From: Oscillospiraceae bacterium
GTDB taxonomy: Bacteria; Bacillota; Clostridia; Oscillospirales; Acutalibacteraceae
Assembly (NCBI GenBank): GCA_019422905.1
Contig: JAHZCM010000032.1
Span: 1 to 15,454, forward strand
Reading direction: 5' to 3'
DNA length: 15,454 nt
The translations under genes and the position numbers were made by a program. Each line of letters opens with the position of its first letter. The first letter of the stretch is position 1. Shown here piece by piece: positions 1-7,151 of this stretch. The notes under the pieces are model-generated. The model was given only the letters and a program-made list of their open reading frames with translations, did no database searches and had not been told where the DNA came from.

Positions 1-2
1 TC

Positions 3-485
3 TCGGAGAAGATCAACGAGGCGGTCCTGCGTGAAACGACGCAAAAGACGGATTCCAACGCGACGGATAAGCTGGCGGGACTGATTATGGGGATTCCCGG
101 GCCGCTGATCCGCTTTGTGGTCAACACGCTGATCCTTATGGACCGGCACAACGCGCTGCCGCGGGCGGTGATTGAGGCAAGCCCGTTTCATACCTCGCTT
201 TTCGTCACCAACCTGCGTTCCCTGGGAATCAACCACATTTTCCATCACGTCTATGAGTTCGGCACGACGGGGCTGTTCGTCGCCATCGGCAAGGAGAAAA
301 ATGCGCCGGTGCTGGAGGGCACGCAGATCGTCATGGAGAAGCAGATGGGATTCGGTCTTGTGGCGGACGAGCGCTTTTGCGACGGCCTGTACTTCGCGCG
401 TTCCCTGAAAATTTTGAAGAAATTTCTGGATGATCCAGGACTTCTCGAGATACCGCTTAAAAGCAAGGTCGAGGACGTAAAATAA
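3..485 (+). CDS. E2-type (2-oxoacid dehydrogenase) acyltransferase-fold protein, 5'-partial
   Basis: The reading frame is already open at position 3, so the start lies outside the window; 160 C-terminal residues are visible. The segment resembles the catalytic domain of dihydrolipoamide acyltransferases (CAT-like fold): an SPFHTSLFVTNLRSLGI stretch (about 180-230), then a YEFGTTGLFVAIG strand, and a DERFCDG block at 366-386 aligned with the family's DHRxxDG active-site motif. In typical E2 enzymes the histidine of HxxxDG is the catalytic base; here that position is glutamate while the downstream Asp-Gly is kept. It may therefore be a non-canonical acyltransferase or a binding protein; from memory, other Clostridia carry stand-alone E2-like proteins with a similar DER..DG block. 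No lipoyl domain can be judged because the N-terminus is missing. It converges on the next gene and is separated from it by a terminator, so it is probably unrelated to the transporter locus. Confidence 0.75.
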   Translation, partial: SEKINEAVLRETTQKTDSNATDKLAGLIMGIPGPLIRFVVNTLILMDRHNALPRAVIEASPFHTSLFVTNLRSLGINHIFHHVYEFGTTGLFVAIGKEKNAPVLEGTQIVMEKQMGFGLVADERFCDGLYFARSLKILKKFLDDPGLLEIPLKSKVEDVK

Positions 486-490
486 AAGAA

Positions 491-528
491 AAAACAGAGC
501 CGATTTTGAAAACCGGTTCTGTTTTTTT
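491..528. terminator. Bidirectional intrinsic terminator
   Basis: A 12-bp stem (491-502 pairs with 514-525, one G-T wobble) encloses an 11-nt loop. It has a T run at 522-528 on the plus side and an A-rich run at 484-494 on the other, which reads as a T run on the minus strand. It sits between two genes that converge here, so it can end both transcripts. Confidence 0.85.
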
Positions 529-553
529 GGTGAAATGCAAGAGGGCGCTGTAT

Positions 554-1813
554 TCAGAAAAACGCGCGGTGCTTTTTCAGCAGGGCCTGAATCCTGCGGA
601 TGTCCGTTTCCGGCACGGTTGTCCGGTCCTGTACGGCCGCAGCGGCGGCGATGCCCGCGGCCTGCCCGGTGCTGCAGCAGGTCGGCATGATGCGGAAGGA
701 GGCCTGCGCCTCATGGCTGCCGGAAATGCAGCGCCCGGCGACAAGCAGGTTTTCTGCTTCCTTTGGAATCAGGCTGCGGTAAGGAATCGTGTAGTAGGTT
801 CCCTCCTCGAAATAATAGTGACTGGTTCCGGTCCCTTCAGGGTTGTGGATATCGATGTCGTAATTGCAGGCGGCAACGGAATCGTCAAACTTGACGCACC
901 CCTTTAAATCCTCAACAGTCAGCGTGTACAGACCGTCGATCATGCGGCTTTCCCGCACGCCGATTTCGGGCGCGGAGGAGAGCAGAACGCTGTTTTCAAA
1001 GCCCTCGCAGTTTTCTTTGAGAAACGTGTACAGCTCAAACATCTGCCTGCGCGCTTCCCGCTCGGCGTAGCTCAGGTCGAAGAGGTCGAAGGGCGATTTT
1101 TTCACGATGCGGGTGGAGTTCAGATGGAGCACGCCGTCCGCCACGTACCGGAATTTCAAAACGTCCTCGCGGGGATTCAGAATCCTTCCGTCCTCGCGGA
1201 ATTGCCGGTACAGCGCATTGATTTTCTGCGTATTCCGGAAAGCCAGATCCACATCCACGTTGGAAAGGCGGAAGCAGAGCGTCATCGGCTGGCAGAGGCC
1301 GTCCGCCTCGCGGCCAATCCGGTACGGGCAGCCGGCTAAGGCCGCCAGGTCTGCGTCGCCGGTCGCATCGATGAAGTAATCGGCGGAAAAGGTCAGCTCA
1401 CCGCCTTTGCCCGTAACCGTGACGGATTTTACATGGCCGCCCTCGCGCTCAGCGCGGGTGAGATACGCGTGAAACAGCACGTCAACGCCGCATTCCTCGG
1501 TCATTTCGTCGAAAACCAGCTTCAGGATTTCCTCGCTGAAAGTCACGCGGTTGCGGTGCAGCCCGCCCTTTTCGTCGAGACGCTCCAGAATTTCGGTGAA
1601 AATGCCGTCGGAAAGCGCCACGGTTTTGCCGTTGATTCGGGTGGTATAGCCCATAAACGGATTGATGTAGCAGTTGCCTGCGGCGCCGCCCAAAAAGCCG
1701 CTCTTCTCAAGGAGAAGAACCTTTGCGTTCTCTCTTGCCGCGGATACGGCGGCTGCAACGCCGGAGAAGCCGCCGCCCACCACAATAATGTCGCATTTCA
1801 TAACGGTCTGCAT
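554..1813 (-). CDS. FAD-dependent oxidoreductase (FAD_oxidored family), copy 1
   Basis: A flavoprotein of about 419 residues, soluble, with no signal peptide or membrane segment. The N-terminal Rossmann dinucleotide-binding motif GGGFSG is at residues 13-18 with the ribose-binding acidic residue E36, followed by an LGG turn. A second FAD contact block, DATGDADLAALAG, is at 149-161, then GVRESRMI (285-292), a D321-x-H323 pair, VAGRCISG (358-365) and a RIMPTCC stretch ending in a Cys-Cys pair (379-380). This arrangement fits PF12831-type FAD-dependent oxidoreductases; the substrate is unknown. The ATG at 1813 lies directly on the GAGAAAGG ribosome site, so the in-frame ATG at 1801 (415 residues, right before KCDIIVVGGG) is an equally good or better start. 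It begins 6 bases after the stop of the upstream flavoprotein gene, so the two are co-transcribed. It is shorter than its two relatives in this window. Confidence 0.88.
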   Translation of the reverse strand: MQTVMKCDIIVVGGGFSGVAAAVSAARENAKVLLLEKSGFLGGAAGNCYINPFMGYTTRINGKTVALSDGIFTEILERLDEKGGLHRNRVTFSEEILKLVFDEMTEECGVDVLFHAYLTRAEREGGHVKSVTVTGKGGELTFSADYFIDATGDADLAALAGCPYRIGREADGLCQPMTLCFRLSNVDVDLAFRNTQKINALYRQFREDGRILNPREDVLKFRYVADGVLHLNSTRIVKKSPFDLFDLSYAEREARRQMFELYTFLKENCEGFENSVLLSSAPEIGVRESRMIDGLYTLTVEDLKGCVKFDDSVAACNYDIDIHNPEGTGTSHYYFEEGTYYTIPYRSLIPKEAENLLVAGRCISGSHEAQASFRIMPTCCSTGQAAGIAAAAAVQDRTTVPETDIRRIQALLKKHRAFF

Positions 1814-1819
1814 CCTTTC

Positions 1820-3172
1820 TCAGTGAAAATAAGCGCCCATTTCACGCAGCCTTGCGCGGAGCTTCCGCACGTCTACGCGGTGTACGTCGTGATCGCCGGA
1901 AGCGGCAAAGGCGGCGGCCATGCCGGCGGCTTCGCCCATCGCAAGGCAGACCGGCATCACGCGGACGGAGCCTTGGATTCGCTTGTCGCAGGAGATGGAG
2001 CGGCCCGCGACGATGACGTTCTGCACGCCGGCGGGCAGCAGGGAGCGGTACGGGATGCCGTGCGATTCGCCGGCGCCGTAATGCGCGCAGCGTGCGGCGT
2101 CATCGATTTTGCCGGCGGCATGCTGGCGAAGCTCCTCCTGCGTGTAGTGGATATCGAGATAATAGCTGTTGCGGCAGATCTCGTCCTCAAAGGTTGCCCG
2201 GCTGAGGTAATCGTCCACGGTCAGCATGTAATCGCCGACGATGCGGCGCGATTCGCGGATGCCCATAACCGGCGCGGTGGAAACCAGATAGGCGTTGCCG
2301 AAGGCCTCCGGGAAATAGACGGCGAGTGCGTCGCGGTATTGCTTGGCAATGCGTCTGCCGCGGATCATGGCAGCGGAAACGCTTTGCGGGTCGGTGGAAT
2401 CCAGACTAAAGAGATGCCCGGCGTTGAAACCGACCGTGCCGGGGCCGATGATGTTGTTGCAGAGATGGGTGTCCACAATATCGGGAAAGCGGTCGTCGCC
2501 GGGCAGCAGGTGCGCGAAGCTCTTGGGGTTGTTCGCGTGGATGCCGCCGTTCATTAAGCCGTATTTCGGATGGTACTGGTACGCATAGAAGTCCACGTTC
2601 GCCAGGCTGAAGCAGAGCGAGGAAGGCATGGGCTCGCCGCCGTTCTCGCCGAATTCGTACCGCGCGCCCGCCAGCACGGCGAGGTCGCCGTCGCCGCTGC
2701 CGTCCACGTAGGTTTTTGCGCTGTAGGCGCTGAGACCGGATTTGTTGGATACCACGACTGCGCATACCGCGCCTTCCTGCGCGTCTACGTCGCACAGGAA
2801 GGTGTTGAACAGGACGGTCACGCCGTATTCCTCCATCAGATCGTCATAAATGCGCTTGAGCGCTTCGGGATCGATCGGCACCCAGTCCATGTCCGTCGGG
2901 CGGACATGGGGGCTTGCGGCTTTGGAGCGCTCAAAAACCGTTTCCGCCATACCGCGGTAAATGATCTTTTCCTTGTCGGAAAACGGGCACCACGCCGGAA
3001 CGAGTCCCGAGGTTCCCATGCCGCCCAGAGAGCCGGTGGCCTCGATCAGCAGTGTTTTGGCGCCCTCGCGCGCGGCGGAGGCTGCCGCCGTGCAGCCGGC
3101 GGGGCCGCCGCCGATCACGATGACGTCGTATGTGTCGTTCAGAGGGATCTGGCGCTGTTTCATCGTATACAT
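1820..3172 (-). CDS. FAD-dependent oxidoreductase (FAD_oxidored family), copy 2
   Basis: A flavoprotein of 450 residues. The start at 3172 is chosen because an AGAGGAG ribosome site lies 8 bases upstream; a longer frame reaching 3223 has no such site and would begin within the promoter's initial transcript. Visible features are the Rossmann motif GGGPAG (21-26) with E44, the second FAD block DGSGDGDLAVLAG (157-169), GIRESRRI (304-311), D340-x-H342, IPYRSLLP (373-380), VAGRS (388-392) and RVMPVC with C409. Family assignment is PF12831-like; reaction and substrate are not known. An NKxGLSAYxAK segment (143-153) is shared with the plus-strand copy at 10776-12122, making these two the closer relatives among the three. 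It is the first gene of a two-gene unit with the 554-1813 flavoprotein, and it follows the sensor kinase gene after 142 bases with no terminator seen. Confidence 0.9.
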   Translation of the reverse strand: MYTMKQRQIPLNDTYDVIVIGGGPAGCTAAASAAREGAKTLLIEATGSLGGMGTSGLVPAWCPFSDKEKIIYRGMAETVFERSKAASPHVRPTDMDWVPIDPEALKRIYDDLMEEYGVTVLFNTFLCDVDAQEGAVCAVVVSNKSGLSAYSAKTYVDGSGDGDLAVLAGARYEFGENGGEPMPSSLCFSLANVDFYAYQYHPKYGLMNGGIHANNPKSFAHLLPGDDRFPDIVDTHLCNNIIGPGTVGFNAGHLFSLDSTDPQSVSAAMIRGRRIAKQYRDALAVYFPEAFGNAYLVSTAPVMGIRESRRIVGDYMLTVDDYLSRATFEDEICRNSYYLDIHYTQEELRQHAAGKIDDAARCAHYGAGESHGIPYRSLLPAGVQNVIVAGRSISCDKRIQGSVRVMPVCLAMGEAAGMAAAFAASGDHDVHRVDVRKLRARLREMGAYFH

Positions 3173-3199
3173 TGAGAAAACTCCTCTTTCCCATGGATT

Positions 3200-3222
3200 T
3201 GCAGGCGCAGAGACAGCCTGCA
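3200..3222 (-). repeat. Inverted repeat in the leader of the flavoprotein pair
   Basis: TGCAGGC at 3200-3206 and GCCTGCA at 3216-3222 form a perfect 7-bp inverted repeat with a 9-nt centre. It lies between the predicted transcription start (about 3225) and the ribosome site, so it could be an operator just downstream of the start or a small RNA hairpin in the leader. No second copy was noticed in the window. Confidence 0.45.
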
Positions 3223-3231
3223 TTTGCGTTT

Positions 3232-3260
3232 AACATAGCGAATTCAGGCGGAAAAGGCAA
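3232..3260 (-). promoter_or_regulatory. Sigma-A-like promoter of the flavoprotein pair
   Basis: On the minus strand, TTGCCT (3260-3255) and TATGTT (3237-3232) are separated by exactly 17 bases. Predicted transcription start is about 3225, giving a leader of some 50 bases before the ATG at 3172. The rest of the 142-base gap (3173-3314) shows no terminator for the upstream kinase gene, so these genes may be read both from this promoter and by read-through. Confidence 0.55.
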
Positions 3261-3314
3261 GCGGCAGATGCGGATCCCGTAATATTTTGCACGAAATCGA
3301 TAAAATGAACCAAT

Positions 3315-5156
3315 TTAATCCGGCGGATTCATCGTGCGCTCCGCGTGAATCTGCGGCGTGTCGCCGTGGGAATAGGGAATGCGGATGGTGACGGTGGTTC
3401 CGCTCAGCGTGGAGGATTCGATCTGGAAGGTATAGCGGTCGTCATAATAGATATGCAGCCGTTCCATAATATTTTCTATGCCGTATCCGCCGTGCTTTTT
3501 GTTCACGGCGGGTTTGTCTTTTTTTGCGAGAATTTCGGTCAGCTTGCTTTTTTCCATGCCGATGCCGTTGTCCGCAATGCGGATCTGCACATAGCTGCCG
3601 ATTTGCTCTGCGGTCAGGCGGATAACGCCCGCGCGGTCCTTCAGGTCATACAGGCCGTGAAAAAGACTGTTTTCCACAATCGGCTGCAAAATCAGCTTCA
3701 TAATCGGGTAATCGGCAATATTGGGGGCGATTTCGGTGATCAGCTCCACGCCGTGCCCGCGGGACAGGTTTGTCAGATCAACGAACAGGCGCACGTGCTC
3801 CACCTCGTCACGCAGAGGAAGAAAATCGCTGCCGTTGCTCAGGCTGAGGCGATAAAACCGCGCGAGCTTGATGACGATATCGACGGTTTCCTGATTCCCG
3901 TTTGCCATGGCCTTCCAGGAGATCAGGTCCAGCGTGTTGTAAAGAAAATGGGGATTGATCTGTGCCTGCAGAGCGCGCAGCTCCATATCCTTCAGATTTT
4001 TGCCGAGATTGTATTGCTCGTTTACAAGCAGGTTGATACGGCGTACCATGAAATTAAAGCTGTTTTGCAGCTCGCCGATTTCGTCCTCGCTGTCCACGAT
4101 GCAGCGGACGGTGAGATCGCCGGATTCGATTCTGCGCACCTGCTCTGCCAGAACCTTGATGCGCCGTGTGCTGTAGCGGGAGTAGAGATAGGAAAGGAAG
4201 AAGGCGACGACGCTGACGATAACCGTGAGCGCAATCATCTGGTCGCGCAGCTCGGCGCTGGAGGAAAGAAGGTTGTCAAAGGACGCAACGGTAAAAACAC
4301 GCCAGCCGTTAAACACAGGGGCGGAAAGCCCGGCTACGGTCTCTCCGGAAGAATAAACGCCGGAGGAGGTGTCGAATTGGTCCGCCATCTGGCCGAGCAG
4401 CGCGGAGATTTCCGCATCCGAAAGCCCGGGGTCGCAATCGGCGCGGCACACGATATTCAGGTTTTCATCCACGAGGTAAGCGGCGCTTTGCGCAGAGTAA
4501 TTGTTCCGCTGCAGAATTTCAAGCAGATCGCTTTCCGGAATATCCACGCTGACCACGCCCAGAATCCGGTTGATGTCGTTGCGGCTTCGAATCAGGGTGA
4601 CGATGGAGAGAACTTGGACGGGCTCCGAAAGCGGGGCGCGAAACGTGTGAGGCGGCAAAATCGTTTGCGTCTGATACTGGCCGATGAGCTCGGCATACCA
4701 GCTTTCCGAAGAAATCTCGCTCAGGGGAAAGGTGATGTACTGGCTTTGGCTGAACCGGAAAGAATCGCTGATAAAAAGGCGGATCTGATAGACGTTTTGC
4801 AGGGAGCGGGCGTTTACGAGCGTCTCGTATAAATCCGTCATATCGTCGTATTCTTCGCTGAAGCTGATTTCTTCATCCTGCTTTTCCAGAATGCTGTGGA
4901 TGGTATTGTCCTGCGCGATTTGAGCGGAAAACGTGGAAATTTTGCGCAGCTCGGCTTCAATGGCGTTTTCGGTCTGCTGCAGATACAGCCGGGAGATTTC
5001 CATGGATTGCTCCGTGATAATTTCCGAGCTCTTATATCCGGTGAACAAAGCCAAAAGGATGATCGGGATGAAAATCAGGAGGAAATAGGAAGAAAACAGC
5101 TTTACCTGCAGAGAGCAGTTTTTGTATCGGAGCGTCAGATAAGAAAACGGAGTCAT
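3315..5156 (-). CDS. YesM-type sensor histidine kinase
   Basis: A membrane sensor kinase of 613 residues. It has a short cytoplasmic N-terminus, a first membrane helix at about 20-40, a large extracellular sensing region (about 41-304, Cache-like by its position and by a SVDIP segment near 203-207), a second helix at about 305-325, a HAMP linker (about 326-378), and a His_kinase domain with the NPHFLYNTLDLISW motif whose H403 is the predicted phosphorylation site. The ATP-binding part has an N box (VENSLFHG, N496), a G1 box DNGIGM (529-534) and a G2 box GGYGIEN (556-562), so it looks catalytically complete. Length and order are normal for the family. The start at 5156 lies 3 bases after the stop of the response regulator gene, and a GAGGA site within the end of that gene serves it; the two form a classic pair. 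By family precedent such kinases sense extracellular carbohydrates or related compounds; the ligand here is unknown. Confidence 0.95.
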   Translation of the reverse strand: MTPFSYLTLRYKNCSLQVKLFSSYFLLIFIPIILLALFTGYKSSEIITEQSMEISRLYLQQTENAIEAELRKISTFSAQIAQDNTIHSILEKQDEEISFSEEYDDMTDLYETLVNARSLQNVYQIRLFISDSFRFSQSQYITFPLSEISSESWYAELIGQYQTQTILPPHTFRAPLSEPVQVLSIVTLIRSRNDINRILGVVSVDIPESDLLEILQRNNYSAQSAAYLVDENLNIVCRADCDPGLSDAEISALLGQMADQFDTSSGVYSSGETVAGLSAPVFNGWRVFTVASFDNLLSSSAELRDQMIALTVIVSVVAFFLSYLYSRYSTRRIKVLAEQVRRIESGDLTVRCIVDSEDEIGELQNSFNFMVRRINLLVNEQYNLGKNLKDMELRALQAQINPHFLYNTLDLISWKAMANGNQETVDIVIKLARFYRLSLSNGSDFLPLRDEVEHVRLFVDLTNLSRGHGVELITEIAPNIADYPIMKLILQPIVENSLFHGLYDLKDRAGVIRLTAEQIGSYVQIRIADNGIGMEKSKLTEILAKKDKPAVNKKHGGYGIENIMERLHIYYDDRYTFQIESSTLSGTTVTIRIPYSHGDTPQIHAERTMNPPD

Positions 5157-5159
5157 ACA

Positions 5160-6722
5160 TCATTCCTCTTCGGGCGGCGTCAGATTTAAATTTCCGTGCT
5201 TGTTTCGGTAGGCGCGGGGGCTTTCGCCGAAATACCTGGTGAACAGGCGTGTGAAGTAATTTTGGTTTGCATAGCCGAGTGCATCGGAGATTTCCCCGAA
5301 TTTCAGATTCGTCTCGCAGATCAGCTTTCTGGCCTTCTCCATTTTGACGTCCAGAATAAACTGGTTGAGCGTGCGCCCGGTATTCTTTTTATAAAGGTAG
5401 CATAAATAATTGGGGGTAATGAAAACACGCTGGGCGATGTCGCGGATAGAAAGATCCTTATCGTAGTTTTGGATAATATACTGCTCCACTTCCAGCACAA
5501 TGCGCCCCTTGTCATCCAGTTGGGATATATGGTCGATGTGCTGCTGGATCTGCTGGAGCAAATACCGGCGCACGGTTTCAAGATCCGGCGCGAAGTGAAT
5601 GAATTCCGAAATGTACTGGCCGCAGTCCTGATTGCTGTATTTGCAGATCTGCCGGCTCAGCCAAAATGCGATGGCGGCGAGCGCTTCCTTGATTTGCGGG
5701 ATATCCTGTTCCCGGCAGTGCGCCATATCGTCTATGTAGTTGTTGAGATAGCTGATGGCGCTCGTAAAGTTGTTGTTTGCAATGTTGTCGTAAAAGGCCG
5801 TTTGCAAATCGGCGGCGGGGATAAACGGCGTACTGCTCAGCTCCCGGAAAAAGATAATCCGGTTGTAGCCCGTCAAAAAAGCGGAGCGGACGGCGGCGCG
5901 CGCCTCGTCGTAAGCCTCGCGCAGATGGTCGCCGGAGGCGCACAAATTGCTGATGCCCACGGCCACGCCGGCCTGTACGCTGTCCAGCGTGGTGAGGAAT
6001 GGCCGGAGCTTTTGTATCGCCGTCTGCTGGATCAGAAGGTCCTGCGACACGTTGGCGTGCAGGATATACCCCCTGCCCACGCAGGACATGACAAACTTCC
6101 CGTCAAAGATTCTGGCGGCCACGGCGTGAAAGGCGATGTAATGGCGGGAAGCGATCAAGCGGTCGTCCAACTGGCTGTCGTAGCCGCTGTCCGCAATATG
6201 ACCGTCCGCCGTATTCATGCGGAGAATCAGCGTGATCATGGGCGCATGCAGATCGATGGGAAGATCCGCATGCTGCATATCCGCGGCGCTGTACTGGAGC
6301 AGGGAGAGGGCGACGTCGGCCTCCTTCTGCGGAATGTGCACTTTTTTGCTCAGGCATTTTTTCTTCGCTTTTTCCACGGCGCTGATCAGCTCGTGCAGCT
6401 GCAAAGGCTTATAAAGATAATCGACGGCGTTCAGCTTGATCGCATTTTTCAGGTATTCCTTGTCCGAGTAGCCGCTGAGAAAGAGCACCTGCAGCGAGGG
6501 ATGCGAGGGCTGTACCTCGTTGATCAGCGCAATGCCGTCCAGCTTCGGCATGCGGACGTCGCAGATAATGATGTCGGGGTCGGTATCGTGGATCAGCACC
6601 ATGGCTTCCAGTCCGTCGGAAGCCTCGCCGACGATTTCGATATCCATCATTTCCCAGTTTACGGATTCACAAATTCCCCTGCGCGTCGGTTCAGAATCAT
6701 CCACAACGATCATTTTGTACAT
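5160..6722 (-). CDS. YesN-type response regulator with AraC-family DNA-binding domain
   Basis: A regulator of 520 residues from the ATG at 6722. The receiver domain (about 1-125) has acidic residues D8 and D9, phosphoacceptor D55 in IIICDVRMPKLDG, S83 in FLSGYS and K105 in YLYKP, all expected for a working receiver. A long central region (about 130-405) links it to a C-terminal double helix-turn-helix AraC domain (about 409-510) with the diagnostic LGYANQNYFTRLFTRYFGESP run; the tail is acidic. An in-frame ATG at 6734 sits directly against GAAGGA (no spacer), so 6722, where MYKMIVVDD begins, is preferred. It is the first gene of a unit with the sensor kinase. It is divergent from the ABC permease genes, and activation of those genes by this regulator is the likely role (inference from layout). 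Confidence 0.94.
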   Translation of the reverse strand: MYKMIVVDDSEPTRRGICESVNWEMMDIEIVGEASDGLEAMVLIHDTDPDIIICDVRMPKLDGIALINEVQPSHPSLQVLFLSGYSDKEYLKNAIKLNAVDYLYKPLQLHELISAVEKAKKKCLSKKVHIPQKEADVALSLLQYSAADMQHADLPIDLHAPMITLILRMNTADGHIADSGYDSQLDDRLIASRHYIAFHAVAARIFDGKFVMSCVGRGYILHANVSQDLLIQQTAIQKLRPFLTTLDSVQAGVAVGISNLCASGDHLREAYDEARAAVRSAFLTGYNRIIFFRELSSTPFIPAADLQTAFYDNIANNNFTSAISYLNNYIDDMAHCREQDIPQIKEALAAIAFWLSRQICKYSNQDCGQYISEFIHFAPDLETVRRYLLQQIQQHIDHISQLDDKGRIVLEVEQYIIQNYDKDLSIRDIAQRVFITPNYLCYLYKKNTGRTLNQFILDVKMEKARKLICETNLKFGEISDALGYANQNYFTRLFTRYFGESPRAYRNKHGNLNLTPPEEE

Positions 6723-6794
6723 AAGCGTTACCATTCCTTCAGATAGAGAGCTTGGAGGGTGTATCCGTGCCTGAAATGCGCAGATATACCTTAA

Positions 6795-6814
6795 GTTATA
6801 TTTTCAAGTATAAC
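6795..6814. repeat. 20-bp palindrome in the divergent control region
   Basis: GTTATA (6795-6800) and TATAAC (6809-6814) form perfect outer arms, and two further inner pairs match, giving a 20-bp imperfect palindrome about 75-90 bases upstream of the regulator start. It could be an operator, or simply overlapping -10-like elements on both strands. Confidence 0.35.
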
Positions 6815-7132
6815 AGGATTCGACAAAAAATTCTATAATATCATGCAAAAAACTGAGGGATATATGGGGTAAATTTATAAAAAACACAGAGGAAGAATAG
6901 CATAATATTAAGATTTTTTGCATATTTCTTGCCGGAAGCGAAATAGGGATGTGCAGAAATTTTGAAAAAATACAGGATTTTAGCACGAAACACCGAGATG
7001 GATTCAGTAATAAACGATAAAAAGAAAAATAATCGTTCATTTACTTTTGTCTGTATTGCTGATAAGATAAATTTGCAAAACAAAGACGGCGCATATTACA
7101 GAGGCGTGACCGTTGTACTTACAACCATTTAG

Positions 7133-7145
7133 AAAGGAATGATCC
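7133..7145 (+). promoter_or_regulatory. Extended ribosome binding site of the first permease gene
   Basis: AAAGGAATGATCC matches the full anti-Shine-Dalgarno complement AAAGGAGGTGATCC except that the GG in the middle is replaced by a single A. The AAGGA core is 13 bases from the ATG at 7152, which would be long, but the extended match ends 6 bases before it. An ATG at 7139 lies inside this site, out of frame, and is not a credible start. Confidence 0.5.
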
Positions 7146-7151
7146 TAAAAA

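Larger units (their letters stand above)
6735..7151. promoter_or_regulatory. AT-rich divergent control region between regulator and transporter genes
   Basis: About 410 bases with no convincing gene; base composition is clearly AT-richer than the flanking genes. It must hold the promoters of the response regulator (leftward) and the transporter (rightward), but neither is unambiguous. A weak rightward candidate is TTGTCT (7047-7052) with TAAATT (7068-7073), at a short 15-base spacing. Two inverted repeats are seen: 6795-6814 and AACGAT/ATCGTT at 7013-7018 and 7032-7037. No catabolite-responsive (cre) site matching the Gram-positive consensus was found by eye. Short frames on the minus strand here have low-complexity, K/F/S-rich translations and were not called. 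Confidence 0.55.

Noticed and set aside
1433..2557. A 374-residue open frame on the plus strand across both minus-strand flavoprotein genes
   Set aside because: It is antisense to two genes with clear family motifs and crosses their junction; its translation is Ala/Val/His-rich without recognisable domains, and no ribosome site precedes it. Long antisense frames are common in GC-rich genes.
3345..4832. A 495-residue plus-strand frame opposite the sensor kinase
   Set aside because: Antisense shadow of a well-supported kinase; no motifs and no start signals.
5469..6746. A 425-residue plus-strand frame opposite the response regulator
   Set aside because: Antisense to a clear receiver/AraC protein; composition is typical of a shadow frame.
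6804..7083. Minus-strand frames of 78 and 80 residues in the divergent control region
   Set aside because: Phe/Ser/Ile/Lys-rich translation of AT-rich DNA, two overlapping frames of equal quality, no convincing start; more likely promoter DNA.
6735..7151. A catabolite-responsive (cre) operator in the transporter control region
   Set aside because: No sequence close enough to the Gram-positive cre consensus was found on either strand by eye.
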